Below, piece by piece: positions 8,298 through 19,786 of a DNA stretch of 64,000 nucleotides; positions within the stretch are counted from its first letter, which is position 1; every line of letters begins with the position of its first letter. Under the pieces are notes generated by a model that made no database searches, was not told the origin of the DNA, and saw only the letters and a program-made list of their open reading frames with translations. Both the position numbers and the translations under genes were made by a program. The stretch spans positions 62,001 through 126,000 of the forward strand of contig NZ_JAAGOH010000009.1 in NCBI RefSeq assembly GCF_010499455.1, written 5' to 3'. The DNA comes from Ideonella livida. GTDB taxonomy: Bacteria > Pseudomonadota > Gammaproteobacteria > Burkholderiales > Burkholderiaceae_C.

Positions 8298-10616
8298 ATG
8301 TTGGAAATCGAACTCGACGGCAAGAAGGTGTCCGTGCCGGAAGGCAGCATGGTGATGCATGCGGCCGAGGCGGCGGGGACCTACATCCCCCACTTCTGCT
8401 ACCACAAGAAGCTGTCCATCGCGGCCAACTGCCGCATGTGCTTGGTCGATGTGGAGAAGGCGCCCAAGCCCATGCCGGCCTGCGCCACCCCCGTCACCCA
8501 AGGCATGATCGTGCGTACCCGCAGCGACAAGGCCACTAAGGCCCAGAAGTCGGTGATGGAGTTCCTGCTGATCAACCATCCACTGGATTGCCCGATCTGC
8601 GACCAGGGCGGTGAATGTCAGCTTCAGGATTTGGCCGTGGGCTACGGCAGCACCTCTTCGCGCTACGCGGAAGAAAAGCGCGTGGTGTTCCATAAGGATG
8701 TCGGTCCGCTGATTTCCATGGAGGAAATGAGCCGCTGCATCCACTGCACGCGCTGTGTCCGTTTCGGGCAGGAAATTGCTGGCGTGATGGAGCTGGGCAT
8801 GCTCCACCGTGGCGAGCACTCCGAGATCACCAGTTTCGTCGGCCGTAGCGTGGATTCCGAGCTCTCGGGCAACATGATCGACGTGTGTCCGGTGGGAGCG
8901 CTGACCAGCAAGCCCTTCCGCTATCAAGCGCGCACTTGGGAGCTTTCCCGCCGCAAGAGCGTCAGCCCGCACGACTCCACGGGTTCCAATCTGGTGGTTC
9001 AGGTCAAGAACCACAAGGTGCTGCGCGTCGTTCCTTTTGAGAACGAGGACGTCAATGAGTGCTGGATTGCCGACCGTGACCGCTTCAGCTACGAGGCCCT
9101 TAACAGCGAGCAGCGTCTGACCGCGCCGATGATCAAGCAGGGCGGCCAGTGGATGGTGGTCGACTGGAACACCGCGCTGGGCTACGTGGCTGATGGGCTC
9201 AAGCGGGTGAAGGCCGAGTTCGGTGGCCAGGGCATTGGCGTCCTGGGGTCTGCCTCGAGTACGGTGGAGGAGCTCCACCTGCTGGCCAAGTTGGCCCGCG
9301 GTCTGGGCAGCGAGAACGTCGACCATCGCACCCGGCAGGCTGACTTCGCGACGACGGCTGGTGCGCGCTGGCTGGGTCGCAGCGTGGCCTCTTTGAGCAA
9401 GCTGGACCGGGCGTTTGTGGTGGGTTCCTCACTGCGCAAGGACCACCCCCTGTTTGCGCAGCGTCTGCGCTCGGCGCAACGCCAGGGGGCTGAGATCTCC
9501 CGCCTGGCCGCGAGCACCGAGGATTGGGCCATGCCGGTGGCGCAGTCGCTGGTGCTGTCGCCGTCTGCTTGGGTGCAGGGGCTCGCTGGTGTCGCGGCTG
9601 CCGTGGCGCTGGCCAAGGGCGTGCCGGCGCCGGTGGCCGCTGTGGCGGACGACGCGGGCAAGGCCATCGCCGAGTCGCTGCTGTCCGCCCAGCAAGGGGC
9701 CGTGCTGCTGGGCCTGTCTGCTGCCCGCCATCCTCAGGCATCGGCGCTCTTGGGTCTGGCTCAGTTCATCGGCCAGCAAACGGGTTGCACCGTCGGTTTC
9801 CTGGGTGAGGGGGCCAACGAGGTGGGCGCCCAGCTGGTGGGCGCGCTGCCCGGCCCAGGTGGCCTGAATGCAGGCCAGATGCTCTCCCAGCCGATGAAGG
9901 CGCTGGTGCTGCTGAATGTCGAACCGGTGTTGGATGCGGCGGATCCCGCGGCGGCTCAGCGTGCGCTGGCCGGTTCCGGTCTGGTCGTCGCGTTGACGGC
10001 ATTCCGTGACGCGGCGGTCGAGAATGCCGACGTTTTGCTGCCCATCGCTCCGTTCAGCGAAACTGCAGGTGCGTTTGTCAATGCCGAAGGGCGGGTTCAG
10101 AGTTTCCACGGTGTGGTGCGTGCGCTGGGTGACAGCCGTCCTGCCTGGAAGGTGTTGCGTGTGCTCGGCAGTCTGCTTGGCCTGGATGGGTTCAATCAGG
10201 AGTCGGCCGAAGAGGTTCGGGCAGAGGCCCTGGGCGACCTGACCACCCTGCCAGGGCGGCTGGACAACGCAGGTGGCGTCATGCCTGCATCCCTGGGTGT
10301 GGCCCGTGGCGCCCTGCAGCGTCTGGGCGAGGTGCCCATCTATGCAGTGGACGGTCTTGTCCGTCGCGCGCCGTCGCTGCAGTCGACCCAGGACGGACTT
10401 CGTGGACGCACTGCCGGCCTGCCGGCCTCGCTGTGGTCCTCGCTGGGTCTCAAGGCTGGTGATCAAGTCCGTGTCCGCCAGGGCGCCGGAGAAGCCCGCC
10501 TGGAGGCGCGACTGGAGGCCGGTCTGGCCGAAGGCGTCGTGCGCGTGCCGGCCGGAATTCAGCAGACCGTGGGCCTGGGTGCACTCTTCGGCGATATCGT
10601 CGTCGAGAAGGCTTGA
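8298..10616 (+). CDS. nuoG: NADH-quinone oxidoreductase subunit G
   Basis: NuoG is the large iron-sulfur subunit of the peripheral arm. The 772-residue protein starts with a ferredoxin-like [2Fe-2S] domain (residues 1-80; HFCYHKKLSIAANCRMCLVDV). It continues with the His/Cys-ligated N5 region (NHPLDCPICDQGGECQLQD) and the N4 cluster region (CIHCTRCVRFGQEIAG, then DVCPVGALTSKPF). The rest is a molybdopterin-oxidoreductase-like domain that no longer binds molybdenum in this family. The final 100 residues are Ala/Gly-rich. Confidence 0.97.
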   Translation: MLEIELDGKKVSVPEGSMVMHAAEAAGTYIPHFCYHKKLSIAANCRMCLVDVEKAPKPMPACATPVTQGMIVRTRSDKATKAQKSVMEFLLINHPLDCPICDQGGECQLQDLAVGYGSTSSRYAEEKRVVFHKDVGPLISMEEMSRCIHCTRCVRFGQEIAGVMELGMLHRGEHSEITSFVGRSVDSELSGNMIDVCPVGALTSKPFRYQARTWELSRRKSVSPHDSTGSNLVVQVKNHKVLRVVPFENEDVNECWIADRDRFSYEALNSEQRLTAPMIKQGGQWMVVDWNTALGYVADGLKRVKAEFGGQGIGVLGSASSTVEELHLLAKLARGLGSENVDHRTRQADFATTAGARWLGRSVASLSKLDRAFVVGSSLRKDHPLFAQRLRSAQRQGAEISRLAASTEDWAMPVAQSLVLSPSAWVQGLAGVAAAVALAKGVPAPVAAVADDAGKAIAESLLSAQQGAVLLGLSAARHPQASALLGLAQFIGQQTGCTVGFLGEGANEVGAQLVGALPGPGGLNAGQMLSQPMKALVLLNVEPVLDAADPAAAQRALAGSGLVVALTAFRDAAVENADVLLPIAPFSETAGAFVNAEGRVQSFHGVVRALGDSRPAWKVLRVLGSLLGLDGFNQESAEEVRAEALGDLTTLPGRLDNAGGVMPASLGVARGALQRLGEVPIYAVDGLVRRAPSLQSTQDGLRGRTAGLPASLWSSLGLKAGDQVRVRQGAGEARLEARLEAGLAEGVVRVPAGIQQTVGLGALFGDIVVEKA

Positions 10617-10631
10617 GGATCGGGGATACAC

Positions 10632-11693
10632 ATGATCGAACAATTCAACCAAGCAGGGTTGGCACTGCTGGGCGGGATCCTGTGGCCCGTGGTCTGGTCG
10701 CTGATCAAGATCGTCGCCGTGGTGCTGCCGCTTCTGGGCTGCGTCGCTTACCTGACGCTGTGGGAGCGCAAGGCCATTGGCCGCACCCAGGTGCGGCCAG
10801 GTCCCAACCGTGTGGGTCCTTTGGGCCTTCTGACCCCGATCGCTGATGCGGTCAAGCTGATTTTCAAGGAAATCATCCGCCCGACCGCCGCCAACAAGGG
10901 GTTGTTCTTCCTCGGGCCGATCATGACCATCATGCCGGCGCTGGCGGCATGGGCGGTCATTCCCTTTGGGCCTGACGTGGCCTTGGCGAATGTGAATGCG
11001 GGTCTGCTGCTGATCATGGCCATCACCTCGGTGGAGGTGTACGGCGTGATCATCGCGGGCTGGGCCTCCAACTCTAAGTACGCGTTTCTGGGTGCACTGC
11101 GGGCCTCGGCCCAGATGGTGAGCTATGAAATCGCCATGGGTTTCGCGTTGGTGATCGTGCTCATGGTCTCGGGCAGCCTGAACCTGAGTGACATCGTCAT
11201 GTCCCAGGGCCGTGGCACCTTTGCCGACATGGGCATGAGCGTGCTGTCATGGAACTGGCTGCCGCTGTTGCCGGTGTTCGTGGTCTATTTCATCTCCGGC
11301 TTGGCCGAGACCAACCGCCACCCCTTCGACGTCGTCGAAGGCGAGTCCGAGATTGTGGCTGGTCACATGATTGAATATTCCGGCATGTCGTTCGCCATGT
11401 TCTTCTTGGCTGAGTACGCCAACATGATCCTGGTGTCGATGCTGACCGTGCTGTTCTTCCTGGGGGGTTGGCTCAGTCCGGTGGCTGCACTGGATTTCAT
11501 CCCGGGCTGGATCTGGTTGGGCATCAAGGTGTTCGTGGTGGTCACCATGTTCCTGTGGGTGCGTGCCTCGTTCCCGCGTTACCGCTATGACCAGATCATG
11601 CGCCTGGGTTGGAAGATCTTCATCCCTGTGACGCTGGTCTGGCTGGTGCTGGTGGGTCTTTGGATCCAGTCGCCGTTCAACATCTGGAAGTGA
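10632..11693 (+). CDS. nuoH: NADH-quinone oxidoreductase subunit H
   Basis: NuoH (ND1-type) is the membrane subunit that forms part of the quinone chamber and connects it to the proton pumps. The 353-residue protein has about eight hydrophobic helices. It carries [21 protein letters not shown] in the first cytoplasmic loop and the acidic motif [20 protein letters not shown], both hallmarks of the subunit. It starts 15 nt after nuoG; nuoI starts 10 nt downstream. Confidence 0.97.
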   Translation: MIEQFNQAGLALLGGILWPVVWSLIKIVAVVLPLLGCVAYLTLWERKAIGRTQVRPGPNRVGPLGLLTPIADAVKLIFKEIIRPTAANKGLFFLGPIMTIMPALAAWAVIPFGPDVALANVNAGLLLIMAITSVEVYGVIIAGWASNSKYAFLGALRASAQMVSYEIAMGFALVIVLMVSGSLNLSDIVMSQGRGTFADMGMSVLSWNWLPLLPVFVVYFISGLAETNRHPFDVVEGESEIVAGHMIEYSGMSFAMFFLAEYANMILVSMLTVLFFLGGWLSPVAALDFIPGWIWLGIKVFVVVTMFLWVRASFPRYRYDQIMRLGWKIFIPVTLVWLVLVGLWIQSPFNIWK

Positions 11694-11703
11694 AGAGGTG
11701 AGC

Positions 11704-12201
11704 ATGTCGACGGTTGCTGCCCTCAAGGATCTGTTTTCGAGCTTTCTGCTCACCGAGTTGTGGAAGGGCCTGGCCCTGACTGGCCGGCATTTCCTGTCCC
11801 CGACCATCACGGTCCAGTTCCCGGAGGAGAAGACTCCGCTGTCTCCCCGTTTCCGGGGTCTGCATGCACTTCGCCGTTATGAGAACGGTGAAGAGCGTTG
11901 CATCGCCTGCAAGCTGTGCGAGGCGGTGTGCCCTGCAATGGCGATCACCATCGAGTCTGATGTGCGTGATGATGGTTCCCGCCGCACCACCCGCTACGAC
12001 ATCGATCTGACCAAATGCATCTTCTGCGGTTTCTGCGAAGAGAGCTGCCCGGTTGACTCGATCGTGGAAACGCACATCTTTGAATACCACGGTGAAAAGC
12101 GGGGCGACCTGTATTTCACCAAGGACATGCTGCTGGCCGTGGGTGACCGCTATGAAGCCCAGATCGCAGCCAACAAGGAGGCTGACGCCAAGTACCGCTG
12201 A
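11704..12201 (+). CDS. nuoI: NADH-quinone oxidoreductase subunit I
   Basis: NuoI is the ferredoxin-type subunit with two [4Fe-4S] clusters (N6a and N6b), located where the peripheral and membrane arms meet. The 165-residue protein has [16 protein letters not shown] and [16 protein letters not shown], eight cysteines in two classic motifs. A GTG at 11698 is in frame, but AGAGG lies about 5 nt before the ATG at 11704, so that start is preferred. The N-terminal amphipathic helix [16 protein letters not shown] fits membrane association. Confidence 0.95.
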   Translation: MSTVAALKDLFSSFLLTELWKGLALTGRHFLSPTITVQFPEEKTPLSPRFRGLHALRRYENGEERCIACKLCEAVCPAMAITIESDVRDDGSRRTTRYDIDLTKCIFCGFCEESCPVDSIVETHIFEYHGEKRGDLYFTKDMLLAVGDRYEAQIAANKEADAKYR

Positions 12202-12282
12202 GGACGTCTGGCTTTGCCCGGGCGCCCGAATACGGGAGCTCGGGCGGCCACTTTGTCTTCTGGTCATGAGGCGCGATTACCC

Positions 12283-12915
12283 ATGAATCCGACATCCGCA
12301 CTGTTCTTCGCCTTCTCGGCGGTGTTGCTCTTTGCTTCGTTCCGTGTGATCACGGCCCGTAGCACTGTGCACGCTGCCTTGTTCCTGGTGTTGGCTTTTT
12401 TCAATGCTTCCTGCGTTTGGATGCTGCTGAAGGCCGAGTTCTTGGCCATCACTCTGGTGCTCGTCTATGTGGGGGCAGTGATGGTTCTGTTCCTCTTCGT
12501 GGTGATGATGCTCGACATCAATGTGGACAGCATGCGCCAAGGTTTTTGGAACCACTTTCCGGTGGCCGCACTTGTGGGTGCCTTGATTGCGCTGGAGATG
12601 GCCGCTGTGTTGTGGGGTGGCTTCCGCGTGTCTGAGGCGCCAGCGCTTTCGGAGAAGGCGATTCAGTACGGCAACACCCGCATGCTGGGCATTGAGATCT
12701 ACACCCAATACCTCTACCCGCTGCAGCTGGCCGCGGTGCTGTTGCTGGTGGCCATGATTGCCGCCATCGCCTTGACGCTGCGCAAGCGCAAAGACAGCCG
12801 CTACCAGGACCCCGCTGAGCAGGTGCGCGCCAAGAAGGCTGATCGCGTCCGATTGGTCAAGATGGCACCGTCCGTGGACCAACCCTCGGCACCGAAGCAA
12901 GGAGACGCAGCATGA
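12283..12915 (+). CDS. nuoJ: NADH-quinone oxidoreductase subunit J
   Basis: NuoJ (ND6-type) is a five-helix membrane subunit of complex I. The 210-residue product has hydrophobic helices from about residue 2, with the conserved [17 protein letters not shown] helix that contains a pi-bulge in known structures. The last 50 residues are charged and probably cytoplasmic. The ATG at 12283 begins [11 protein letters not shown]; a longer in-frame extension into the 81-nt nuoI-nuoJ spacer lacks family similarity. It overlaps nuoK by ATGA. Confidence 0.94.
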   Translation: MNPTSALFFAFSAVLLFASFRVITARSTVHAALFLVLAFFNASCVWMLLKAEFLAITLVLVYVGAVMVLFLFVVMMLDINVDSMRQGFWNHFPVAALVGALIALEMAAVLWGGFRVSEAPALSEKAIQYGNTRMLGIEIYTQYLYPLQLAAVLLLVAMIAAIALTLRKRKDSRYQDPAEQVRAKKADRVRLVKMAPSVDQPSAPKQGDAA

Positions 12916-13226
12916 CGGGCAGCCTGTCGCTCTATCACTTCCTGACGCTGGGGGGCTTCCTCTTCGCCCTGTCGGTGGTGGGCATCTTCCTCAATCGCCG
13001 CAACCTGATCGTGTTGCTGATGGCCATCGAGCTGATGCTCCTGGCCGTCAACATGAACTTCGTCGCCTTCTCCCACTACCTGGGTGACATGGCGGGTCAG
13101 GTGTTTGTCTTCTTCATCCTGACGGTGGCTGCCGCCGAGTCGGCCATCGGTCTGGCCATTTTGGTCGTGCTGTTCCGCAACCGCGCCACCATTGCCGTGG
13201 ATGAGCTGGACTCGCTGAAGGGCTGA
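12912..13226 (+). CDS. nuoK: NADH-quinone oxidoreductase subunit K
   Basis: NuoK (ND4L-type) is a three-helix subunit with two membrane glutamates that belong to the proton path. In this 104-residue protein they are in [15 protein letters not shown] and in [14 protein letters not shown]. The length is normal. It overlaps nuoJ by 4 nt and lies 24 nt before nuoL. Confidence 0.96.
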   Translation: MTGSLSLYHFLTLGGFLFALSVVGIFLNRRNLIVLLMAIELMLLAVNMNFVAFSHYLGDMAGQVFVFFILTVAAAESAIGLAILVVLFRNRATIAVDELDSLKG

Positions 13227-13250
13227 TCGGCGCACGGAAACCGGAAGAAC

Positions 13251-15275
<2,025 letters not shown>

Positions 15276-15295
15276 CAGGTGGGCGGAGAACAAGA

Positions 15296-16771
15296 ATGGG
15301 TCTTTTGAGCATCGCCATCTGGTTGCCGATTGCGTTCGGCGCCGTACTGCTCGCCTTCGGGCGGGACGACAACCCCACAGCAGCGCGTTGGATCGCACTG
15401 GTGGGGGCAGTGGTCAGTTTCCTCGTCACCTTGCCGCTGATCACCGGCTTTGATTCCGGGACTGCAGCGATGCAGTTCGCCGAGAACCTCGCCTGGATCG
15501 AGCGCTTCAATGTGCGCTACCACCTGGGTGTGGATGGCATTTCTGTCTGGTTCGTCCTGCTGACAGCTTTCATCACCATCATCGTGGTGCTGGCGGGTTG
15601 GGAGGTCATCACCGACCGTGCGCACCAGTACCTGGGCGCCTTCCTGATCCTGTCGGGGCTGATGGTGGGTGTCTTCTCCGCATTGGACGGCCTGCTGTTC
15701 TATGTGTTCTTCGAGGCGACCCTTATTCCGATGTACATCATCATCGGGGTGTGGGGGGGGCCGCGTCGCGTTTACGCCGCGTTCAAGTTCTTCCTCTACA
15801 CGCTGCTGGGCTCCCTGCTCATGCTCGTCGCGCTGATCTACCTGTACTACAAGTCCGGTGGCAGTTTTGACATCCAGGCATGGCACAAGCTGCCGCTGCC
15901 GATGAGCGCGCAGACCTTGCTGTTCTTTGCCTTCTTTGCGGCTTTCGCGGTGAAGGTCCCGATGTGGCCGGTGCATACCTGGCTGCCGGATGCCCACGTG
16001 GAAGCTCCGACAGGCGGCTCCATCGTGCTGGCAGCGATCATGCTGAAGCTGGGTGCTTATGGCTTCCTCCGCTTCTCCATGCCGATTGCTCCTGATGCAA
16101 GCCGCGAGTTGGCTTGGTTGATCATTACGCTGAGCTTGGTAGCTGTCATCTACATCGGTCTGGTGGCCATGGTCCAAAAGGACATGAAGAAGCTGGTGGC
16201 GTATTCGTCCATTGCCCACATGGGTTTTGTCACGCTGGGCTTCTTTGTGTTCAACGAGCTTGGCGTGTCGGGTGGTCTGGTGCAGATGATTTCGCACGGG
16301 TTTGTGTCCGGGGCGATGTTCTTCTGCATCGGGGTGCTGTACGACCGTGTGCATTCCCGCGAGATCTCGACTTACGGTGGTGTGGTCAACACGATGCCCA
16401 AGTTTGCCGCTTTCGCGCTGCTGTTCGCCATGGCCAATTGCGGCTTGCCCGGCACTGCAGGGTTCATCGGGGAGTGGATGGTCATCTTGGGCACCGTCCA
16501 AGCCAATTTCTGGCTGGGGGCGTTGGCCGCGACCGCACTGATCTTCGGTGCTGCCTACACGCTGTGGATGTACAAGCGTGTCTACTTCGGTGACGTGACC
16601 AATGACGAGGTGCGTGAACTGCAAGACATCAACAGCCGTGAGTTCCTGATCCTGGCCATCTTGGCAGTTGCCGTGATCTGGATGGGCGTGTACCCCAAGC
16701 CTTTCACTGACGTGATGCACGTCTCCGTGGACGAACTGCTCAAGCATGTCGCCATGTCGAAGCTGCAATGA
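15296..16771 (+). CDS. nuoM: NADH-quinone oxidoreductase subunit M
   Basis: NuoM is the second antiporter-like proton pump of complex I. The 491-residue protein carries FYVFFEATLIPMYIIIGVWGG with the conserved Glu, KVPMWPVHTWLPDAHVEAPT with the conserved Lys, and LVAYSSIAHMGFV. The start at ATG 15296 (MGLLSIAIWLP) is preceded by GGCGGAGAACA; longer in-frame extensions run into nuoL and are rejected. The stop overlaps the nuoN start in ATGA. Confidence 0.97.
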   Translation: MGLLSIAIWLPIAFGAVLLAFGRDDNPTAARWIALVGAVVSFLVTLPLITGFDSGTAAMQFAENLAWIERFNVRYHLGVDGISVWFVLLTAFITIIVVLAGWEVITDRAHQYLGAFLILSGLMVGVFSALDGLLFYVFFEATLIPMYIIIGVWGGPRRVYAAFKFFLYTLLGSLLMLVALIYLYYKSGGSFDIQAWHKLPLPMSAQTLLFFAFFAAFAVKVPMWPVHTWLPDAHVEAPTGGSIVLAAIMLKLGAYGFLRFSMPIAPDASRELAWLIITLSLVAVIYIGLVAMVQKDMKKLVAYSSIAHMGFVTLGFFVFNELGVSGGLVQMISHGFVSGAMFFCIGVLYDRVHSREISTYGGVVNTMPKFAAFALLFAMANCGLPGTAGFIGEWMVILGTVQANFWLGALAATALIFGAAYTLWMYKRVYFGDVTNDEVRELQDINSREFLILAILAVAVIWMGVYPKPFTDVMHVSVDELLKHVAMSKLQ

Positions 16772-18300
16772 AGCCAGTGGAAACCTACACCATGAACCAA
16801 ATGAACTGGCTGACGATCTCGCCTGAGATCCTCTTGGTGGTAGCCACCTGCGTGATCGCGCTGGTCGACCTGCAGGTCACCGACGCCCGCCGCCGTCTCA
16901 CTTTCTGGCTGAGCCAAGCCACTTTGGCTGCCGTAGCCTGGTTGCACCTGGGTGCGATGCTTGAAGGCCTGGGTGCCACAGGGGCGGCTGCCTCGGTGTA
17001 CGCCATGCAGGGGCTGGTGGTGTCCGATCCTATGGGTCACGCCCTGGCCGGCTGCGCCTCGCTGGCCATGATGCTGACGCTGGCCTACGCCCAGCCCTAC
17101 ATCGCTGACCGTGACCTGCTCAAGGGCGAGTTTTTCGTGCTGGCCTTGCTCATGTTGCTGGGCATCCTGGTGATGATCTCGGCCAACAATTTCCTGGTTC
17201 TGTACGTGGGCCTGGAAATCATGAGTCTGTCGCTGTATGCGCTGGCCGCCCTGCGTCGCGACCACGCGGTGTCCACCGAGGCGGCGATGAAGTACTTCGT
17301 GCTTGGTGCGTTGGCCAGCGGTTTCCTGCTGTACGGCATGTCGATGATGTACGGTGCGACCCGTTCGCTCGACATTCCGGACGTGTTCAACGCCATCCAG
17401 ACCGGTCAGATCAACAAGGCTGTCCTGGTGTTTGGCGTGGTGTTCATCGTGGCAGGGCTGTCTTTCAAGCTGGGTGTGGTCCCGTTCCATATGTGGGTGC
17501 CTGATGTCTATCAGGGTTCGCCGACCGCGGTGACCGTGATGATTGGTGGTGCGCCCAAGTTTGCGGCGTTTGCCATCACCGTGCGCTTGCTGGTGGAGGG
17601 CCTGACCGGTTTGGCTGCCGACTGGCAACAGATGTTGATCCTGCTGTCCGTGTTGTCCATGGCGGTGGGAAACTTGGCCGCCATCGCCCAGACGAACCTC
17701 AAGCGCATGTTGGCGTATTCGGCTATCGCGCAGCTGGGCTTCATGCTGCTGGGCTTCACCCCCACGGTCATCGGTGCCAACACATTGTCGGCAGCCAACG
17801 GCTACAGCTCTGCCATGTTCTACGTGGTGACTTATGTGCTGACCACGCTGGGGACTTTCGGCCTGATCATGTACCTGAGCCGAGATGGCCGCGAGTGTGA
17901 ACAACTGGCGGACTTGTCCGGTTTGGCTCGGCGCAGCCCCTGGTTGGCCGGTGTCATGACGGTTTTCATGTTCTCCTTGGCCGGCGTGCCGCCGATGGTC
18001 GGCTTCTACGCCAAGTTCGCCGTCCTGCAGGCACTGGTGACCACCAGCGTCACTGGTTACATCGTGCTGGCCGTCGTGGCGGTGCTGCTGTCGCTGATCG
18101 GCGCCTTCTACTACCTGCGCGTGGTGAAGGTCATGTACTTTGACGAGCCGACTTCGCAAGAACCTGCCACGGTGGCCGGCCACGGCGGGGTGGGTGCGCT
18201 GCTCGCACTGAATGGTGCCGCCGCGCTGGGGCTGGGCTTGTTGCCGGACGGTCTCATGGCGGTCTGCCGCGATGTCATCGTGGCGGCGTTGGCGGGCTGA
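16768..18300 (+). CDS. nuoN: NADH-quinone oxidoreductase subunit N
   Basis: NuoN is the third antiporter-like proton pump of complex I. The 510-residue product has YVGLEIMSLSLYALAALRRD, FKLGVVPFHMWVPDVYQGSPT and LAYSAIAQLGFM, the equivalents of the NuoL/M functional helices. Two starts are plausible: ATG 16768, which overlaps the nuoM stop, and ATG 16792 (MNQMNWLTISPEI), which fits the usual family N-terminus better. This is the last nuo gene; the complete set of 14 is present without insertions. Confidence 0.96.
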   Translation: MKPVETYTMNQMNWLTISPEILLVVATCVIALVDLQVTDARRRLTFWLSQATLAAVAWLHLGAMLEGLGATGAAASVYAMQGLVVSDPMGHALAGCASLAMMLTLAYAQPYIADRDLLKGEFFVLALLMLLGILVMISANNFLVLYVGLEIMSLSLYALAALRRDHAVSTEAAMKYFVLGALASGFLLYGMSMMYGATRSLDIPDVFNAIQTGQINKAVLVFGVVFIVAGLSFKLGVVPFHMWVPDVYQGSPTAVTVMIGGAPKFAAFAITVRLLVEGLTGLAADWQQMLILLSVLSMAVGNLAAIAQTNLKRMLAYSAIAQLGFMLLGFTPTVIGANTLSAANGYSSAMFYVVTYVLTTLGTFGLIMYLSRDGRECEQLADLSGLARRSPWLAGVMTVFMFSLAGVPPMVGFYAKFAVLQALVTTSVTGYIVLAVVAVLLSLIGAFYYLRVVKVMYFDEPTSQEPATVAGHGGVGALLALNGAAALGLGLLPDGLMAVCRDVIVAALAG

Positions 18301-18351
18301 CGCCGCCTTGGGCATGGCGGCGAGGCGGGCAGGTTTCTCCAGGGTCATCTC

Positions 18352-18672
18352 ATGGACGCTGTGATCGTGCTGTTGAGCTTGGCCGCCGCAGCCAATCTCC
18401 CCTTTCTCAGTGAGCGGTGGTTTCTCGTGATACCGCGGCGACTGGGGACCAAGGGTCTGGCCGGTTGTCTGCTCGAGTGGGTCGTGTGGATGGGTTTGGC
18501 GCTTGGGCTCGGTGTGGCGCTTGAGTCTTGGGGCGGGCAGCGCAGCCCACAGGGTTGGGCGTTTTACGCAGCCTTTGTGGCACTTGGGCTCACCCTGGCC
18601 TTTCCCGGTTTCGTCTGGCGATTCCTCGTTCGGCGCTCCCGTGGTGCCGCCACTGTTTCTGACTTGAACTGA
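18352..18672 (+). CDS. DUF2818 family membrane protein
   Basis: This 106-residue protein has three hydrophobic stretches (about residues 4-20, 38-58 and 67-88) and ends in a basic tail. It matches the DUF2818 family, often found directly after nuoN in Burkholderiales. The function is unknown; position suggests a role in complex I assembly or stability, which is an inference. CCAGGGTC upstream is a plausible ribosome binding site. The Nudix gene starts 2 nt after its stop. Confidence 0.8.
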   Translation: MDAVIVLLSLAAAANLPFLSERWFLVIPRRLGTKGLAGCLLEWVVWMGLALGLGVALESWGGQRSPQGWAFYAAFVALGLTLAFPGFVWRFLVRRSRGAATVSDLN

Positions 18673-18674
18673 AG

Positions 18675-19292
18675 ATGCATCCGCAAGCCGAAGGGTGGTC
18701 TTCTGGTCTGACCGAGACCAAGGTGGAAGGTCGGGAAGCCTTCCGAGGGCGGCTGCTGCAGCTCAAGGTGGATACGGTCCGTCTTCCGGATGGGGCACAG
18801 TCCACCCGAGAGTTTGTGGTGCACAACGGTGCTGCCATCGTGGTGCCCTTGCTGCCTGACGGGCGCGTGGTGGTGGAACATCAACACCGTTACCCGGTGG
18901 GCCAAGTGTTGTGCGAGTTTCCCGCGGGCAAGCGGGACGGCGAGGAGCCCACTTGGCGGTGCGCATGGCGTGAGTTGCGCGAGGAGACGGGGTATGTGGC
19001 GGCGGAACTCGCGTTCGCCACCCGCATGTTCAACGCGCCGGCGTACTCCACAGAGTTCATCGACCTTTGGTTCGCCCGGGGTTTGACCCCGGGCCCGGCA
19101 GCGCTGGATGCCGGGGAATGGCTCGAGGTATCTGCGATGTCCGTGCAGGAGTTGGAATCCCTGTCTTGGCGTGGCGAACTGCCCGACGCCAAGACCTTGG
19201 TGGCAATGCATTACCTGCGCGCGATGTTGGACGGCCGCTGGACACCTGTATGGCGTTCGGTGGCGGACTGGGGCGCAGAGGGCACAGTGTGA
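18675..19292 (+). CDS. Nudix hydrolase, ADP-ribose pyrophosphatase-like
   Basis: The 205-residue product is a Nudix phosphohydrolase, probably cleaving ADP-ribose or a related nucleotide sugar. The Nudix box spans residues 85-107: it starts at GKRDGEE, has the metal-binding core RELREETGY, and fits GX5EX7REUXEEXGU except for Tyr at the last position. The upstream VVEHQHRYPVGQVLCEFPAG resembles the ADP-ribose pyrophosphatase subgroup. It lies 2 nt after DUF2818 and overlaps the next gene, so it is probably co-translated with them. Confidence 0.88.
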   Translation: MHPQAEGWSSGLTETKVEGREAFRGRLLQLKVDTVRLPDGAQSTREFVVHNGAAIVVPLLPDGRVVVEHQHRYPVGQVLCEFPAGKRDGEEPTWRCAWRELREETGYVAAELAFATRMFNAPAYSTEFIDLWFARGLTPGPAALDAGEWLEVSAMSVQELESLSWRGELPDAKTLVAMHYLRAMLDGRWTPVWRSVADWGAEGTV

Positions 19293-19765
19293 AAGTCTTG
19301 GACCTGTGCTGTGGCCAGGGCCATATCTTCGAAGGCTGGTTTGACTCCCTGGCGGGCTATGAATCGCAGCGGGAGCGGGGCTTGGTGTCCTGTCCGGTTT
19401 GCCAAGACCTTCGGATTGAGCGTCGGCCCAGTGCGCCGCGGCTTAACCTGCGCGTGCAGTCCCAGGCGGCGACGCCGGCTGCCAGGCCCGAAGCGCCCCA
19501 CGCTCCAGCGGCAGCCACTGGAGGCAGTCCATCCGCACAGGTCGTGGCCCAATGGCTGGAGTCAGCTTGCCGAGAGTTGCTCGCCCGCACGGAGGATGTG
19601 GGAGAGCGCTTTCCGGAAGAAGCTCGGGCCATTCACCGTGGAGATGCGCCGGAGAGGGGCATTCGCGGTCAAGCCAGTGCCGAAGAGCGCGAGGCCCTGC
19701 GCGAAGAAGGTATAGAGGTCTTGGCGGTGCCCCTGCCTGAAGGGTGGGACCGCCCGAAGCACTGA
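19289..19765 (+). CDS. DUF1178 family protein
   Basis: This 158-residue soluble protein starts MKVLDLCCGQGHIFEGWF and has two further cysteines in VSCPVCQDLRIER, a likely zinc ribbon typical of DUF1178. The middle is Ala/Pro-rich; the C-terminus carries the family's ERFPEEARAIHRGDAPERGI and ALREEGIEVLAVPLP. The function is unknown. The start is a GTG at 19289 that overlaps the Nudix stop (GTGA); a longer in-frame extension would run inside the Nudix gene and is not believed. Confidence 0.85.
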   Translation: MKVLDLCCGQGHIFEGWFDSLAGYESQRERGLVSCPVCQDLRIERRPSAPRLNLRVQSQAATPAARPEAPHAPAAATGGSPSAQVVAQWLESACRELLARTEDVGERFPEEARAIHRGDAPERGIRGQASAEEREALREEGIEVLAVPLPEGWDRPKH

Positions 19766-19786
19766 GAGCCTGCCCCGACGGGATGC

